Shown: in pieces, positions 46,501 to 58,500 of the stretch
Numbering within the stretch: position 1 is the stretch's first letter
Layout of the letters: every line of letters starts with the position of its first letter
Source: Phytoseiulus persimilis
Lineage: Eukaryota > Arthropoda > Arachnida > Mesostigmata > Phytoseiidae
Length of the DNA stretch: 64,000 bases
Reading direction: 5' to 3'
NCBI GenBank assembly: GCA_037576195.1
Contig: CM075104.1
Location: 20,166,211 to 20,230,210, forward strand
Program-made: the position numbers and the translations under genes
Notes under the pieces: generated by a model
The model's database searches: none
The model's input: the letters and a program-made list of their open reading frames with translations, nothing else
What the model was told of the DNA's origin: nothing

Positions 46501-49500
46501 TACAGTACCTGATTTTAACCATCCAATACAACGACCGCCACCAAGTTTGACGCGACACCCTTGGTGTGAAGGAGAATAATTCCCAAGTAATAGTTGGCGA
46601 GCGACAAACCGACCGACCGACCGACCGTTCATCGGACCGACCCACCGACCGATCGACTTTCTGTGATTGTCACACATAACGAAGTGTTGTGTTCATGAAT
46701 AGTAGTAGTGTACAGTTTGGTAGGAGGAGCGACAGACACCGAAACAAAGTGAAGTCCTCGTCGAAGAGCAGAACTAGCGCTGTGTGAGAAGACGGAGAAC
46801 TGAGCTCCGACAATTTTCTCGTGACTACCTCATTGGATTACGTGAACTCCCTCCAGCTAGCTTTCTAGCTGCCTAGTGCTCATTGTTGGTGCTTCCATTT
46901 TTCGTCGAAGCGTCGACGCCGTTGTCGTCACCTCCGTGCCCGTGCTTGTCAACGTGCTCCCGAACCTCGTGGGCTCCTGCGTGTGATCCTCGTTCGTCGT
47001 TCGCTCGTTCGAACTCTCAAAAGTCGCACTCATGGCATCATTCATGGACAACTTCTACTTTCCCACAGGGACGGCTCAGTACGTACCGAACGACACGTAC
47101 CAGCCTCCGGTCAACGTCATGGCCGTGAACGGGGTCTCGGTGTCTGCACCTCCGGGTGTGGTGCACAACCCCTCACTCGAGTTGGCTGTCATCTCACCTG
47201 GAAACTCGACCCTCGTCAGTTCCGCCGACTCCAAAGACGGCATCGAGGAGCTGTGTCCCGTGTGCGGCGACAAAGTTTCCGGCTACCACTATGGCTTGCT
47301 GACGTGTGAGTCGTGCAAAGGATTCTTCAAGAGGACAGTTCAAAACAAAAAAGTCTACCAGTGCGTGGCTGAAAGGTCTTGTCACATCGATAAGTCGCAG
47401 AGGAAAAGATGTCCCTTCTGTCGCTTCCAGAAGTGCCTCGACGTCGGGATGAAACTCGAAGGTGAGTCCTCGTTGAGTTTCCTTCTTCCTCTCTCTCCCT
47501 CTAATCGAGCTCTAAGTTCTGCGAGCAAAGAGCGCAACTCAAGTTCCCCTGAAATCATTTTCATCCCCTTTCTTGTTCGAGCATGTGATGCCTGCAGCGT
47601 ATGAGTGAAGATGCACTTCAGACGTAGAGTAGAGTTGAACGCCCATATACGGAGCCGTTAGGTGAGGAATAAGAACATCCACAGCGCAGGCGGGGGGGGG
47701 GGGGCATCTTGGGTGAAGCGGCTTCGCGTGCCGAGTGGAGCCTTTAATGATGTGTAGAGCGCGATACGTTGGGGAGGTGACACACGTGTAGTCTACGTGG
47801 AGCTCCGGCAGAATTCCAGGAGCCGCTCGCTTGCGCCGCGTTCTTTCTACCCGGCGGTGTTGGCTGGCTGCTCGTCGAGCTGTTTGCTTCATTGTTCAGA
47901 GGAGCCGAAATGTTTGAATTGAAGTCTTGAGGCGCTCTGGAAGCACGCCAAACGAATGGACTGGTGGTCTTCCATAACTCGCTCCTTCGACGAGTAGCTT
48001 CGGCGGCCGTCCAGCGGATCGACGGAACGCTTGCTGCCGACGTCGCAGCCGCTGCCACTTGAGGTCCAGACCAAAAGCAGCTGTCGAATCTTCGCTCCGT
48101 CGGAGGCTGCTGATTGTTTTTCAAACTTCGAGTTCACAAAGCCTTCTTCGTGCTCCTCGGAAAAGCCCAGATGCACGGCAAGCCCGCCCCACGCGATCGG
48201 GCATCGAGAGCTCGCTTCGATTTTGAAAGACGCGGGTTCCCGTCGACTCGTTCAGCCGCCGGAATGTTTTCGCAACGCTTTCGTGACGATTGCGCCAGAA
48301 TGAATGAGCCAGCCAGTCAGCCAGCACACCAGGGAGCGAGCTACACACGGCTCGGAGCCCTGGGTCGACCAGGCACAAGTCTCCGGTCGACAAGTGAATA
48401 GTCAGAGACGGGCGTTCACGCATAACAACAGTGTAACAAAAGATTGTGTGATATGATCCGGTCGACGTGAATGGAATCAAACTCAGAATGTATCGGAAAC
48501 CCATCGACAAGGGTCCATGAGCCGTACTCGGATTTCCCCGGACGATTGGTCTTCATTGAAGCTTCGGGACGTTCTCCCTGTTCTGGATTCCTTGTTGGAT
48601 TCATTGTTGAAACTCATCCCTCTGCTCTCCACTCGAGCAGGAGGTGGAGATCTCGCGATTCACGATGATGAGAGAGAAACATTGCAAGGATCGGGAATAC
48701 GAGTTGCGAACGTGATCGAATCGAACATTTCGTCAACAAAGTGTCAACGGAGAAACCTCTGCGATTCAAGAGGAAGCCCTATGCTGGAGGAGTAGAGGAA
48801 TTCGCTCCTGTGTCAGTGAAGGAGCGAGAAGCAGGAATACTTTTCACACGGCCAAAGCCAATCGAATCGAAAACAGATTCAACTACCGCCCTTTTTATTG
48901 GGATATCCGATTCGAAGGCGTGGAGCGTGTGGACACTCATGGTTTGCTGGTACTGGCATAGAACAGCAGCCACAACGATAGCGATTAACTCTATCTGACT
49001 AACTTTATCCATCATGGAAGCTCCGCAACCAATTTCGTTCGAGAGGATCGTTCTTCTCGTCCATGCGCCTGCCTGTTGTTGAACATTCACTCTTTGAATA
49101 TGTTTCCTCTTCATTCGTCTCTCCTTCAGCGGGAAAAATGAGAAGAGCTCACCATGAGGCGTTACGTGCTTCTCAGAGGCTTTCCATACTGCTCGGGCTG
49201 AAAAAAGGGTCCGCGGTCCAGTCTACGTGGACCTCTTATGGGAATCAGCCCTTGGCCAGATGATGGGTACGATTTTCCTCCTGATCTGTATTCCTCGCAT
49301 GCAGGAGAAGGGCTCGAGCAGTTGTCGGCGGAATGAATGGCCACTCCGCATCGGTTCGAGTCAACGAAATCAAAATAGCAAATCTTCCGCTGTCAATCCG
49401 CCTGACACGACGACGGCGGAGTTGCGGCAGGCAAAATCATCATCAGCGACAACAACAACTCGCCGCTTCGCCGTCGTCGCTCTAGCGTGGCGAGTTACGA

Positions 49501-52500
49501 CACACAACTCGGCACACAAAGAAATGACAACAGACCTGCAGACTCACACACCGATAGATTGACATGACAACTTGGCCATCGGCAATTGCGGCATGTTCAG
49601 AAGTTCGCACGGGGCATACTACAACTAATTCCCGAGCTTCTGGCTCGCAAATTCGACCCGAGAGGGAGAACCGCCTGGCCAGAGGTTCGGAGTCGGAAAT
49701 CGAAACACACTCCGAGTGAATCGCACGTATCCTGTGACCTTTTTTCTCGATGTTTGCCGCATCCTATGTGATGCTTCACTTGAAAAGCTATGTAATCACA
49801 ACGCGCTTGATATACGTTCAGCTGGCTGTCGCAAATGACCAAAGCGTCGTGTCGACCTGACTCCCCAGTTACTCTGGTGGCCAGGTTGAAAGTTGGCGCT
49901 ACAACTTTTCCGCCAAAAAACCCACTTGAAAAGTGTATTCCACAACGCTTTTTTGACCTCAGTGCGGCGAAGGATCGTCGAGAATATTTTTCGGCCATAT
50001 GGCTTTGTCGTAATTGTCTGGCGGCGCTGTGCCCGGATCGCTACGTTCCGCCACCAGACATTCATGACACCGATAGGTTTCTCCCCCATGCTTCCGGAAG
50101 GTTTTCCACCAACTTTCTCGCAGTTTCGATCCACGGTGAAAACTCTCTCGCGACACTGCGTTCTTTGAGTCGATGAGGAAAGCAAGAAATCCAAGGGGGA
50201 CAATGATGCGGGAACTCGTCCCTGGAGCAAGGCATCCCGTTTGATGGTAGGCTTTGAATATTTCCTCCGTACGGAGCTTTTCAATTCGCTCCGTGAAACC
50301 TTTTGTGCTCTGGGTGGCACGGGTCGTTTTTCTTTTAGCAATTCGAAACCGATGCAGACTATCGGCGATTTGAGATATGAGACCGCGGAGCAGCTTTTGA
50401 AAAACTGAAAAGACGCTCACTGCTCGACAGATCAACGGGAGTTCTCGTCGTGGAATTTGCATTTTCCACGCTATTTCCATCTCGACGTTCGACTTCATCA
50501 TCCGCCATCTATGCTAGAGAGTTGACCGATAGTTCTCTCCACCTATTTTCTCTCGTTGAGTCGACATATTGGTTGATTCGACTAATCATGAATTTCACTA
50601 ATCTCGATGTCGCTCGAGACGAGCATCTCCGAAGAAATGAGAACTACTTTTTTTTAGCGCGTTCCCGCTCCACTGGGTCATGGCCCGGAGTTCCTATATG
50701 AGATGAGACCGGAATCGATTTTGTTTCGTATGCTCTGCTAATTATCGACACCGTCCTCATCTTCGAACGTAGTTGACGTCGTTCTTTCTAGTCACTAGTT
50801 TGCGCTCCCATCCTCCAAAATTGGAGAAGGAAAAAGAGGAGAGTTTTCGAACAGTCGGATCCTATTGTGAATCAAACATTGAGGCGAGTTGGAGTGTTCG
50901 CGAGAAGACGACGGTGACGCTGACGCCGCCGACGGAGAAGATAGCGTTTGTAAGGGCAGATGTGGTTTCGTCGCGCCAGCCAGTATTTAGTGTGACTCGT
51001 TTCCTCCTCCGAGAGAGGTCTCGTCTCAGTGTCAAGTTTAACTCGTTGTCACTCCTCGACTGCGTTCCACACTGCTTGGTCCCGGTATGGTCAAGCAAGT
51101 AGCCCGCCCAAACGAGCAAAACGCAAACGAACAGACAGACGAGACTTTCATCCACGACCTACCTAGCTTGAGCTGTTCTAAGCTGGAGAGGAAACCGGGA
51201 AGGCAGGCAGGAGATCGAGCCGCCGGGCGGTTGCGAATCGTCGACGGGGTCTCCTCACTCACCGCTGGCAGTCGAAGAAGTCGCTCTCACGAGAAGAACA
51301 CTACGCATATACCGGCTTGCAGCAGCAGCACGACGACGCCCGCTGCTGAGTCATTTATGCTCTGCAGAATCCGTTTGTAATAAACTTTTTTCCTCGTGCA
51401 ATTCGCTGTTATCGACGTACCACAAGCCGCTTACGTGTAGCAGTTTCGGAAAACCCGCGCGAGATTCCAAAAAGGTTTTTTGCATAAACCGTCTTACCGA
51501 ATGCCTTCCTCTCGACGGGTAAATAAACTGACGACCCCAGAAAATAAGACGGCTTGCACAACGCTCAGTCATGCCTCACTGCGTGCTCAACGACAAAAAT
51601 GCGAGCGATCACGCTGAGGTGAACATACTGTAATGCAAACCTCTTGGAACACTTTCACCCCTCGCGAAGTTCTCCTCAGTTTCGGTTCCACCCGAAAGTG
51701 CGGACCCCCACGTTCGCAGTGACTTCCCGACGGAGAGTTGATTCGGCGCACCCAGGAAAATGGTCTGTATCGATCTGAGACGCCCTCAACTAGAAGACGT
51801 TCCCCTGCTTCCGGAGAATCGGATCCGTGACCCCTCGAACTCACGAAGATTGAACGCATTGACGGTTGCAATAAGAGGAAATTCATTGAAAAATTAAATT
51901 CCCTACACTGTTTCGTCCCGTCGGCGATGACGGGTATGAAGACAGCGGCGGCGAGCGGCAACGCTGTCATCGTCGTAGGCTATGTGGTGTTGCTTGGCCG
52001 TCAATTGCGCAACTGCAGAAGTGGGTCAGGGCTCCGGCTCCAGCACCAGCGCTGCCACCAGCCGCCGCAGCACCGCCATTACAACCATTACCATTCGCCC
52101 CAGCCGGCTGCAGAGCTGCGTAAGGCCCTTTCGGCGGTGCCAAAGAGCTCTTCGAGTGAACGGACAAACGCTCACACGACGGGCAAAATTCGTCGGCGCT
52201 AACCTCTTCAACAAGTCTAATTCTCCAGCGGGAAGAAGAACAACAACTATTCTGGTTTCGGAGCGCTTGTAGTGACAACCGACGTTTCTAAGGAGCGCTC
52301 GCGATGAATTCACACGACGAGCCGAAGGCGAAAATTCGGTTGTTGCGCAACGCGAAACCTGTTGTTGCCACAACTGGTGTTACCGCAAGCTTTGGCTAAT
52401 ATACATTTTATGAGCGTTTACCATGATATATACAGTGACGCTGCCGCAGCTGAATAGCGCTCGCCGCTGAACAGCTCATTCCATCGTCGGAACTCCTAAA

Positions 52501-55500
52501 TTCCATCAACGGATGAACTTTTCCATCCGAGTCGGCTCTGGGAACCCTGAGAGAGTGACGCCACGAACATTTTTTCCTGTCGGTGAATCCGGAATAAGTT
52601 CCGAGGAGTGAGGTACTCCTTGAGTTGGAACGGTCTTTTGAGTCGGAGATGTGCAACCCATCGACTCCTCTGCTTCCTTGACGTGCAATCCTGAGCCATC
52701 AAGCCGTTCGGGCCGAAGCCGTGACCGCAAGGGTCAGTTCTTCGGAGCGACTTTCCCCAACCGGAATGCTCCAGTCGCTGGAAATCGGATCCGACGAACT
52801 TCCATGAATCAATCGGATGGAAGCTCCATCAAAATTTCCGTCTGTGCATCTGTCGTGCCGCGGTTCGTTCAGCCGATCGGGGCCGAGCGTGCGTCCAACA
52901 ATCCGACCGCAGTCAGTCCTCCGACCATAAGCCAGCCAGTGACGTGATGCCCCGATGAAGCGCTTTGGAAATTCGCTTTCGCAATCGCGTTGCTCTGAAA
53001 ATTTCGCCAAAACTTGAGCTGTGGCTCAGACCGTTTTCTTTCATCATTTTGTTCATCATCTTTCCCACTGAGGAGGAAACGAACCAAATCCGCTCGGATG
53101 ATGTCAGCAGTCTTAGTGCCTGATTTTTTGTTGCAACCGCGCCGTTCTTGATCAGATCTCGTTGAAGCGAAGGTGAGGGTCGTTTTTCGAACGGTGTTCC
53201 CCAAAAGAGCCGAGGATGGCAGATCTGGAGAAGTCGGTTCTATCCGCGGTTCGCGACGTAACTCTCGGGAGATGAATCACTGGGGAGGGAAGGGGGCGAC
53301 AAGCGAGGGCATTGTTATTCCCGGCGCGGTGCCCACCTCGACTGGCTCTCGCTGAGCGGGAATAGGGCTCCGTGTCGGAGGGAAACTACCGGCGATACCT
53401 AAATCGGCTCAGCATCGGAGCAGCATCAGCTTGGACAGCAAATTCGGGCCCCTGTCAAGGGGTGAGGGGGGGGGGGGGGGGGGGCGCATTTCGAGGTCCT
53501 CGCTGGGACGGAATCGCCAAAGTGTTCTGATAGAGATGTGAAGATTGTTTTGGTCAGAGTGGAGTGGCAGAGGCAAAGAGTCGATTGAAGCTTGCAGGCC
53601 GTGAGCTAGGGCGTTTGTAGGCAGCCACTGCCGCCGCAGCTAGGACGACAACGACAACAGTAGTTGAGTCGCCTTATTGCAATGCCGGTCTGTGCGCGCT
53701 GTCGGGAGGCTAACCTACATCGAAAGTAGGTTAAGCTACGGCACTCACTGGGCTCACTCCGGATGTCCACGGTTACGACACAAGTATGAGTTATGCTACG
53801 AAAACGTTCGCTCACCGTTTTGCTCAGGCACGACTTCTCGCAACTGCACCGGCAGCAAGACGCCGCGCCTAACGCATTCATTCGTGCACCCATCCATCCC
53901 TGTCCCACCGCGCCGCAACCATTCGGTTCGGCACCGAAGACTGCCGAAGTTATCTCAGGGATCTTTGGCGATCGGAACGTCAGGGAAATCAAATGAGGAT
54001 GTGATGCCCTCCCTGAGGCTCGCTGAGACCTGGATGGATTTTGACTGTTTCGTCGGATATCGTTTATCCGCCAGGTTCGGGAGGCGGGCGTTGACTTCGT
54101 GGCTCGGAATCTGGGCGCAAATGCCTCTTGTGTTGACGATTCCAGTCAGCCAGTCGCCACGATTCAATGGGAGCTTTTTTCTCCGCCGCCGAGTCGTTGC
54201 GTGACGTCAGCCGCAACCGCCGAGGTTTGAAGTCCGAAGCCTCGCCGAAGAGAGAATCGGGGCAAACGCAAGCAATGCGTTATGCTAGCACCGCTACACG
54301 TACTCTGTAGGGTGCTTTGAAAGCCACCGAGCCGCTCTGGCTGGCAGCTCGCTAGCCGGCCCGTCAGCGAGCAAGTTGGCCCATCCGCTCACGCCAATGA
54401 ACTGCTCTTGTTGTTGTCCATGCTTTATAGTGAGCTCGGTGCGCAAACTCTTCAAACGCGGGCTGCGATTTGAGGGTTCAGCGATTTCCAGCTCGTCAGA
54501 TTCGAGGATCCGAGAGGAGGGGCTCCTCTGGAAAAACAAAGCTCTCTTGGTCAAACCGGGCGCCAGAACGCTCAATCCATTCGCTGCAGCATAGCGAAAT
54601 ACGTCTGGCCACGTTCAACAACAAGTGGCAGTTCGCGATCCGCAATACATCCTGAGCGGCCGCGGAGTCAGATGTTGGGAGCTCCACATGAAAACATGTC
54701 AAGAATCTCTCGCAACTCGGAAATGTTTCCACTGACGTTAACATGGAACGCTCCGAAATAAAGTTCGCTCCAACCATGGGTTACGGGGAGAAAGGTGAGG
54801 GGAGCGATTCGCGCGAGGGCCAACAATCGACCACAACTACAGGTTCCGATCTGAGCTAGAACCAGGAGCGGTCGCTGGTCTTCGTTTGGTTGTTCTCTTT
54901 TCGGGTATCTTAACGCTGGACGCTTTCGGCAAGGAAAGGAGATATTTTCGGCTCGGTGGAGGCGAAGACGACGCCGCTGATTCCGTTGGCAGAACCTTAA
55001 GCCCCTTCTGTTTCTGGTTCGGTATCGTTACGTTAGCTGGTTGAGTGGCTGGCCCGAGCGAGCGGCCATCCAGCTTGCCCCGTCGCCCGCCAGGCAAAGG
55101 ATCGTCCGACCAAGAAGAAACCGACCCGGCAAACGTCGCTCGCATGCGTGATGGCGGCGGTGGTGATGCCGCCGCCGCCGAATCACTCGTCGAGTCTGTC
55201 GTTGTCGAGCGCTTTCGTTGTCTGCTCAAGCGCTCACGGGCCGCCTCGGCGGCTGGGCATGCGTACTGGAGAAGTGAACTAGGAGCGATGCCATCAAACA
55301 GGAGGCAGGGAGCCAACCAGCCAGTCAGTCAGTCGCCCGACGAGGTGGTTTGCCTGCATTCTAACCGACTGACTGAATGACATCTCGCTCAGCTACATCG
55401 AACGTCACAGATGCAATCGAGGGTCAACTACCTCGGGTTGACTCTCGAAAACGCGTTGCTTATCTTCCTGCGAGTCAATCGGACCCACCGACTGTTTCAA

Positions 55501-58500
55501 CTCCAAGAAACTGCCCAGACTCCCCCCTCCACCCATCGGACGGAAATGCCCTCGATGTTGGGAGGTACTTGCAGACATCAACAGATTGCGGCTGCCTCCG
55601 GGATCGACTCCGAAACTGCAATGCCGGTCCCACCGCGCTCACGGCTAGCAAAGCGGCTGCTCCCCGAGAACTGTAGAATCCTGTTTTGGCACGATTTTAT
55701 CGACTCCTCGATTTACGAGGGACCGAATCGGAAACTCTACTGAACGATTGACGGTTTTATCTTCAGCATCACCGCTAGTAGCTGCCACAGTTGAACTGGA
55801 TTCACTACTGGGCAGCGTGGAGGGTACACGCGTAACCCACTTTTGGACCCGCTGCGCTAAGATTGCTCTTGTCGGACGTACGTGTAATTGTCAAACTTGT
55901 ATCGAGCCGTCGGAGCAATCGAAATAACCGAACGCACTTCCATATCGAGACGATTAATTTTTCGTCGCCCCTCAACATGACGCCTAACGGGCAACGTTAT
56001 CTCTCCATCGATGGATGTATGTAAATATAAAGCAAGGCACGAAATTCGACCGTGGCAGTAGCAACGGCGAAGGCGGGCGCGGCGGTGGCGGCTAGGGCAA
56101 TATTTGTGCTATTTTTTGGCCAGGCCTTGGCCGCTAGGCGGCCTAGAGGCCTGGAGAGCTCTGCTGACCCACTTTCCGGCTTGCGCCCAGTGAGTGCGAC
56201 GTTTGTCTGACCTGTTTCGGGAATGGGGTTTAGAATTGAGCCGCCTGGTCCCTCAGCGGACCTGCCATCGGCCTGACCAGCACCGAGCAGGTATCGAACA
56301 CGACCAATTGAAACACCGGGTCCGGATCGTTTCGCGTAGCGCCCACGGAGACTGGGGCCGCTGACGGTCCTCCCCCCCCCCCTATCCTTTAGCGCCAGGA
56401 GGCGCGATATTATCCACGGGACAGGACCTGTTTGTGTGTTGCTTCGGTCAAGCGAGTCACTCACTGGTCCCCAGTTAGTTGGCGCTGAGTGATTTGCGAG
56501 GTTGATCTCCCTTCGGCTGCTGTTCAACTCCGTCTCGGACGACCCGACCGGGTGGCAACAGAGTTCGAGCCGGAGCTCGCTGCGACAGAGATGGAGATTA
56601 GTGACGAGAGTCGCAGCAAAGCGCTCGTCGCGAGCGCCGGCGGCGGGACGGAGATTCCAGGGGCAATTCTATCTTCCTCGTCTAATTGACGATTTGGTTC
56701 GATGCTACTTTGGCTCGGGGCTATTTCCGTGTTTAATCCTCATTGTTAAGTTGTCGTCAAACAGAAAAAAAAACCGACTCGGAGCTTCTGGCGGGCGATA
56801 AGCGAGCGAGCGTGCGTGCGGGCGGGCTTGGGCGCTCCGTCGACTCCATCAAAGCAGGTGACCTTGTCGCTGGCCTGATCACACTTGAGAGGAGCTCACG
56901 ACCCACTTACGAGCGAAGTGATTTCTACGGTTAAAAGTTGATAGCCGTGCAGATCAGCCGTAGGTATGTTCGCGACATCGGCACCTGCACGCCGTCATTT
57001 CCTTCACGTCCCTCCTTACGGCACCCTCTCCGCAATCGCCATTTTTTTCACATTTTTTCTAGGGAGCTCATGCGGCGGCGATAGATCCAACTGGTCCACA
57101 ATCTAAATATGATTTTTCCTCGATTCCAGCGGTACGAGCGGATCGAATGCGCGGTGGTCGAAACAAATTCGGGCCAATGTACAAGAGGGACCGTGCGAAA
57201 AAGCTGCAGATGCTTCGGCAAAAGCAGCTCGCGTTGCAGTGCGGAGACTCCATGTCCCAAAGTACACTGGTCGCCATCACCGCCAATCCGTACTCCATTC
57301 CAACCGCTTCGGTGAGTACACCATAGGCTCTGTCTGAGTTTTCCCTTTTTTCGCACAACTTAGAGTAAGATGTTGGAGTCTGTGCTCAATGGCTGTTCGT
57401 CAGGCACAACTCGCTCACGAACCGATTGTGAGAAAGGAACCCGTTATTTGATTCCCTCGGTTATCTACGCACTCCCTTTCGTCTGCACTACGGTTCCTTT
57501 CCGAGTCAATTTGTCTGGTTCAACAATCCCAAAAATTTCGCTGCCGGATCGTCGACTCTGTGCAATCCGAGCTCACTCTGTAACGAACACGAGCGGCGAG
57601 AACCATGCCGCTGTTTGCTTGTTACTGTTGAGGCTGCCGCCGTCGCTGCTCGAGCTGATGGTAATAATGCATATCATCGCTCAGCGCCAGCCGCGGCGGC
57701 CACAGTATACGGCGCGTTTTTGGCAGAGACTCAACTCCTACCGGTTTGTGGGTTGCCTCAGCCCTGCGAATGGAAGCGGTCATTCGTCCAGAATTGTTCG
57801 CGGGCTGCCTAAGGCATCATCCACTCTTCGGTGGATGCGAGAAGACAGTCCGGGCTGGACGTCAAGCCGTCCAGGCAAGCAATCGGGCGGACCGGCAGGC
57901 AGTGAGGCAAATAGCTGCTTTCGGGCAAACAGCTCAACAACCAGAAGTTTCCATTGAGACAACGTGCACCGGTTGTCGGCTGATCCGGCGTAGATATAGT
58001 TTTCTGGACCAAGTAACGACTTCCGAAAGTTTCTGACTTCCCCTAATGAGTACGGCGAGCATGTCCACCCGTCAATCCCGAGTTTGACATTTCCGAGAAG
58101 CTAGTCACCGAGCACAGACACAAAAACGCTCCGCGGTGGATGGGGGAGTTCCCCTCTGCCGCATACCGATACGTCGCGATTCAGCTCTCCCATGCCTTTC
58201 TCCTGCTCCTCCTTGCTAACCCCGGCACCGGCTCCGCAGGTTTCATCGCCAGGCATGTATGACACCAACGGGGGTGTGAAACAAGAAATTCAAATACCCC
58301 AGTTGAGCTCGTCCACGTCCTCTCCTGAATCGTCTCCTTCACCTCTCCAAACGACCCTCTCGAGTCTCAGTATTACAACGGTAAGTAGATCCAAGTGTGA
58401 GTTGTTTTCGATTGATTTTGATTTCCGTATCCCTGGGTCCGGAGATCGATACGAGCGCTGTCACGCTGCTCTGTTTTTAGACGGCGATCTTCTCGCTGCT

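Larger units (their letters stand above)
22546..47068 (+). other. ftz-f1 long-form intron (24.5 kb)
   Basis: No internal gene recognised on either strand; open frames up to about 210 codons occur (for example 39388-40023 plus, 37640-38275 minus) without any domain. Contents noticed: (AC)9 at 38183-38200, a perfect 10 bp hairpin at 36201-36224, many short tetranucleotide runs of the GACC, CAGT and GCTC/CCCG type (22848-22878, 25141-25160, 44040-44060, 45050-45085), and GC-rich patches at 24.6-25.2 kb and 44.9-45.8 kb that could be promoters or enhancers. The last kilobase is the probable promoter and leader of the short form. Confidence 0.6.

Noticed and set aside
54837..55316. 159-codon minus-strand Ser/Pro/Arg-rich frame in the ftz-f1 intron
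   Set aside because: Low-complexity composition, no domain, and an equally open frame on the other strand; best explained by GC-rich repeat composition.
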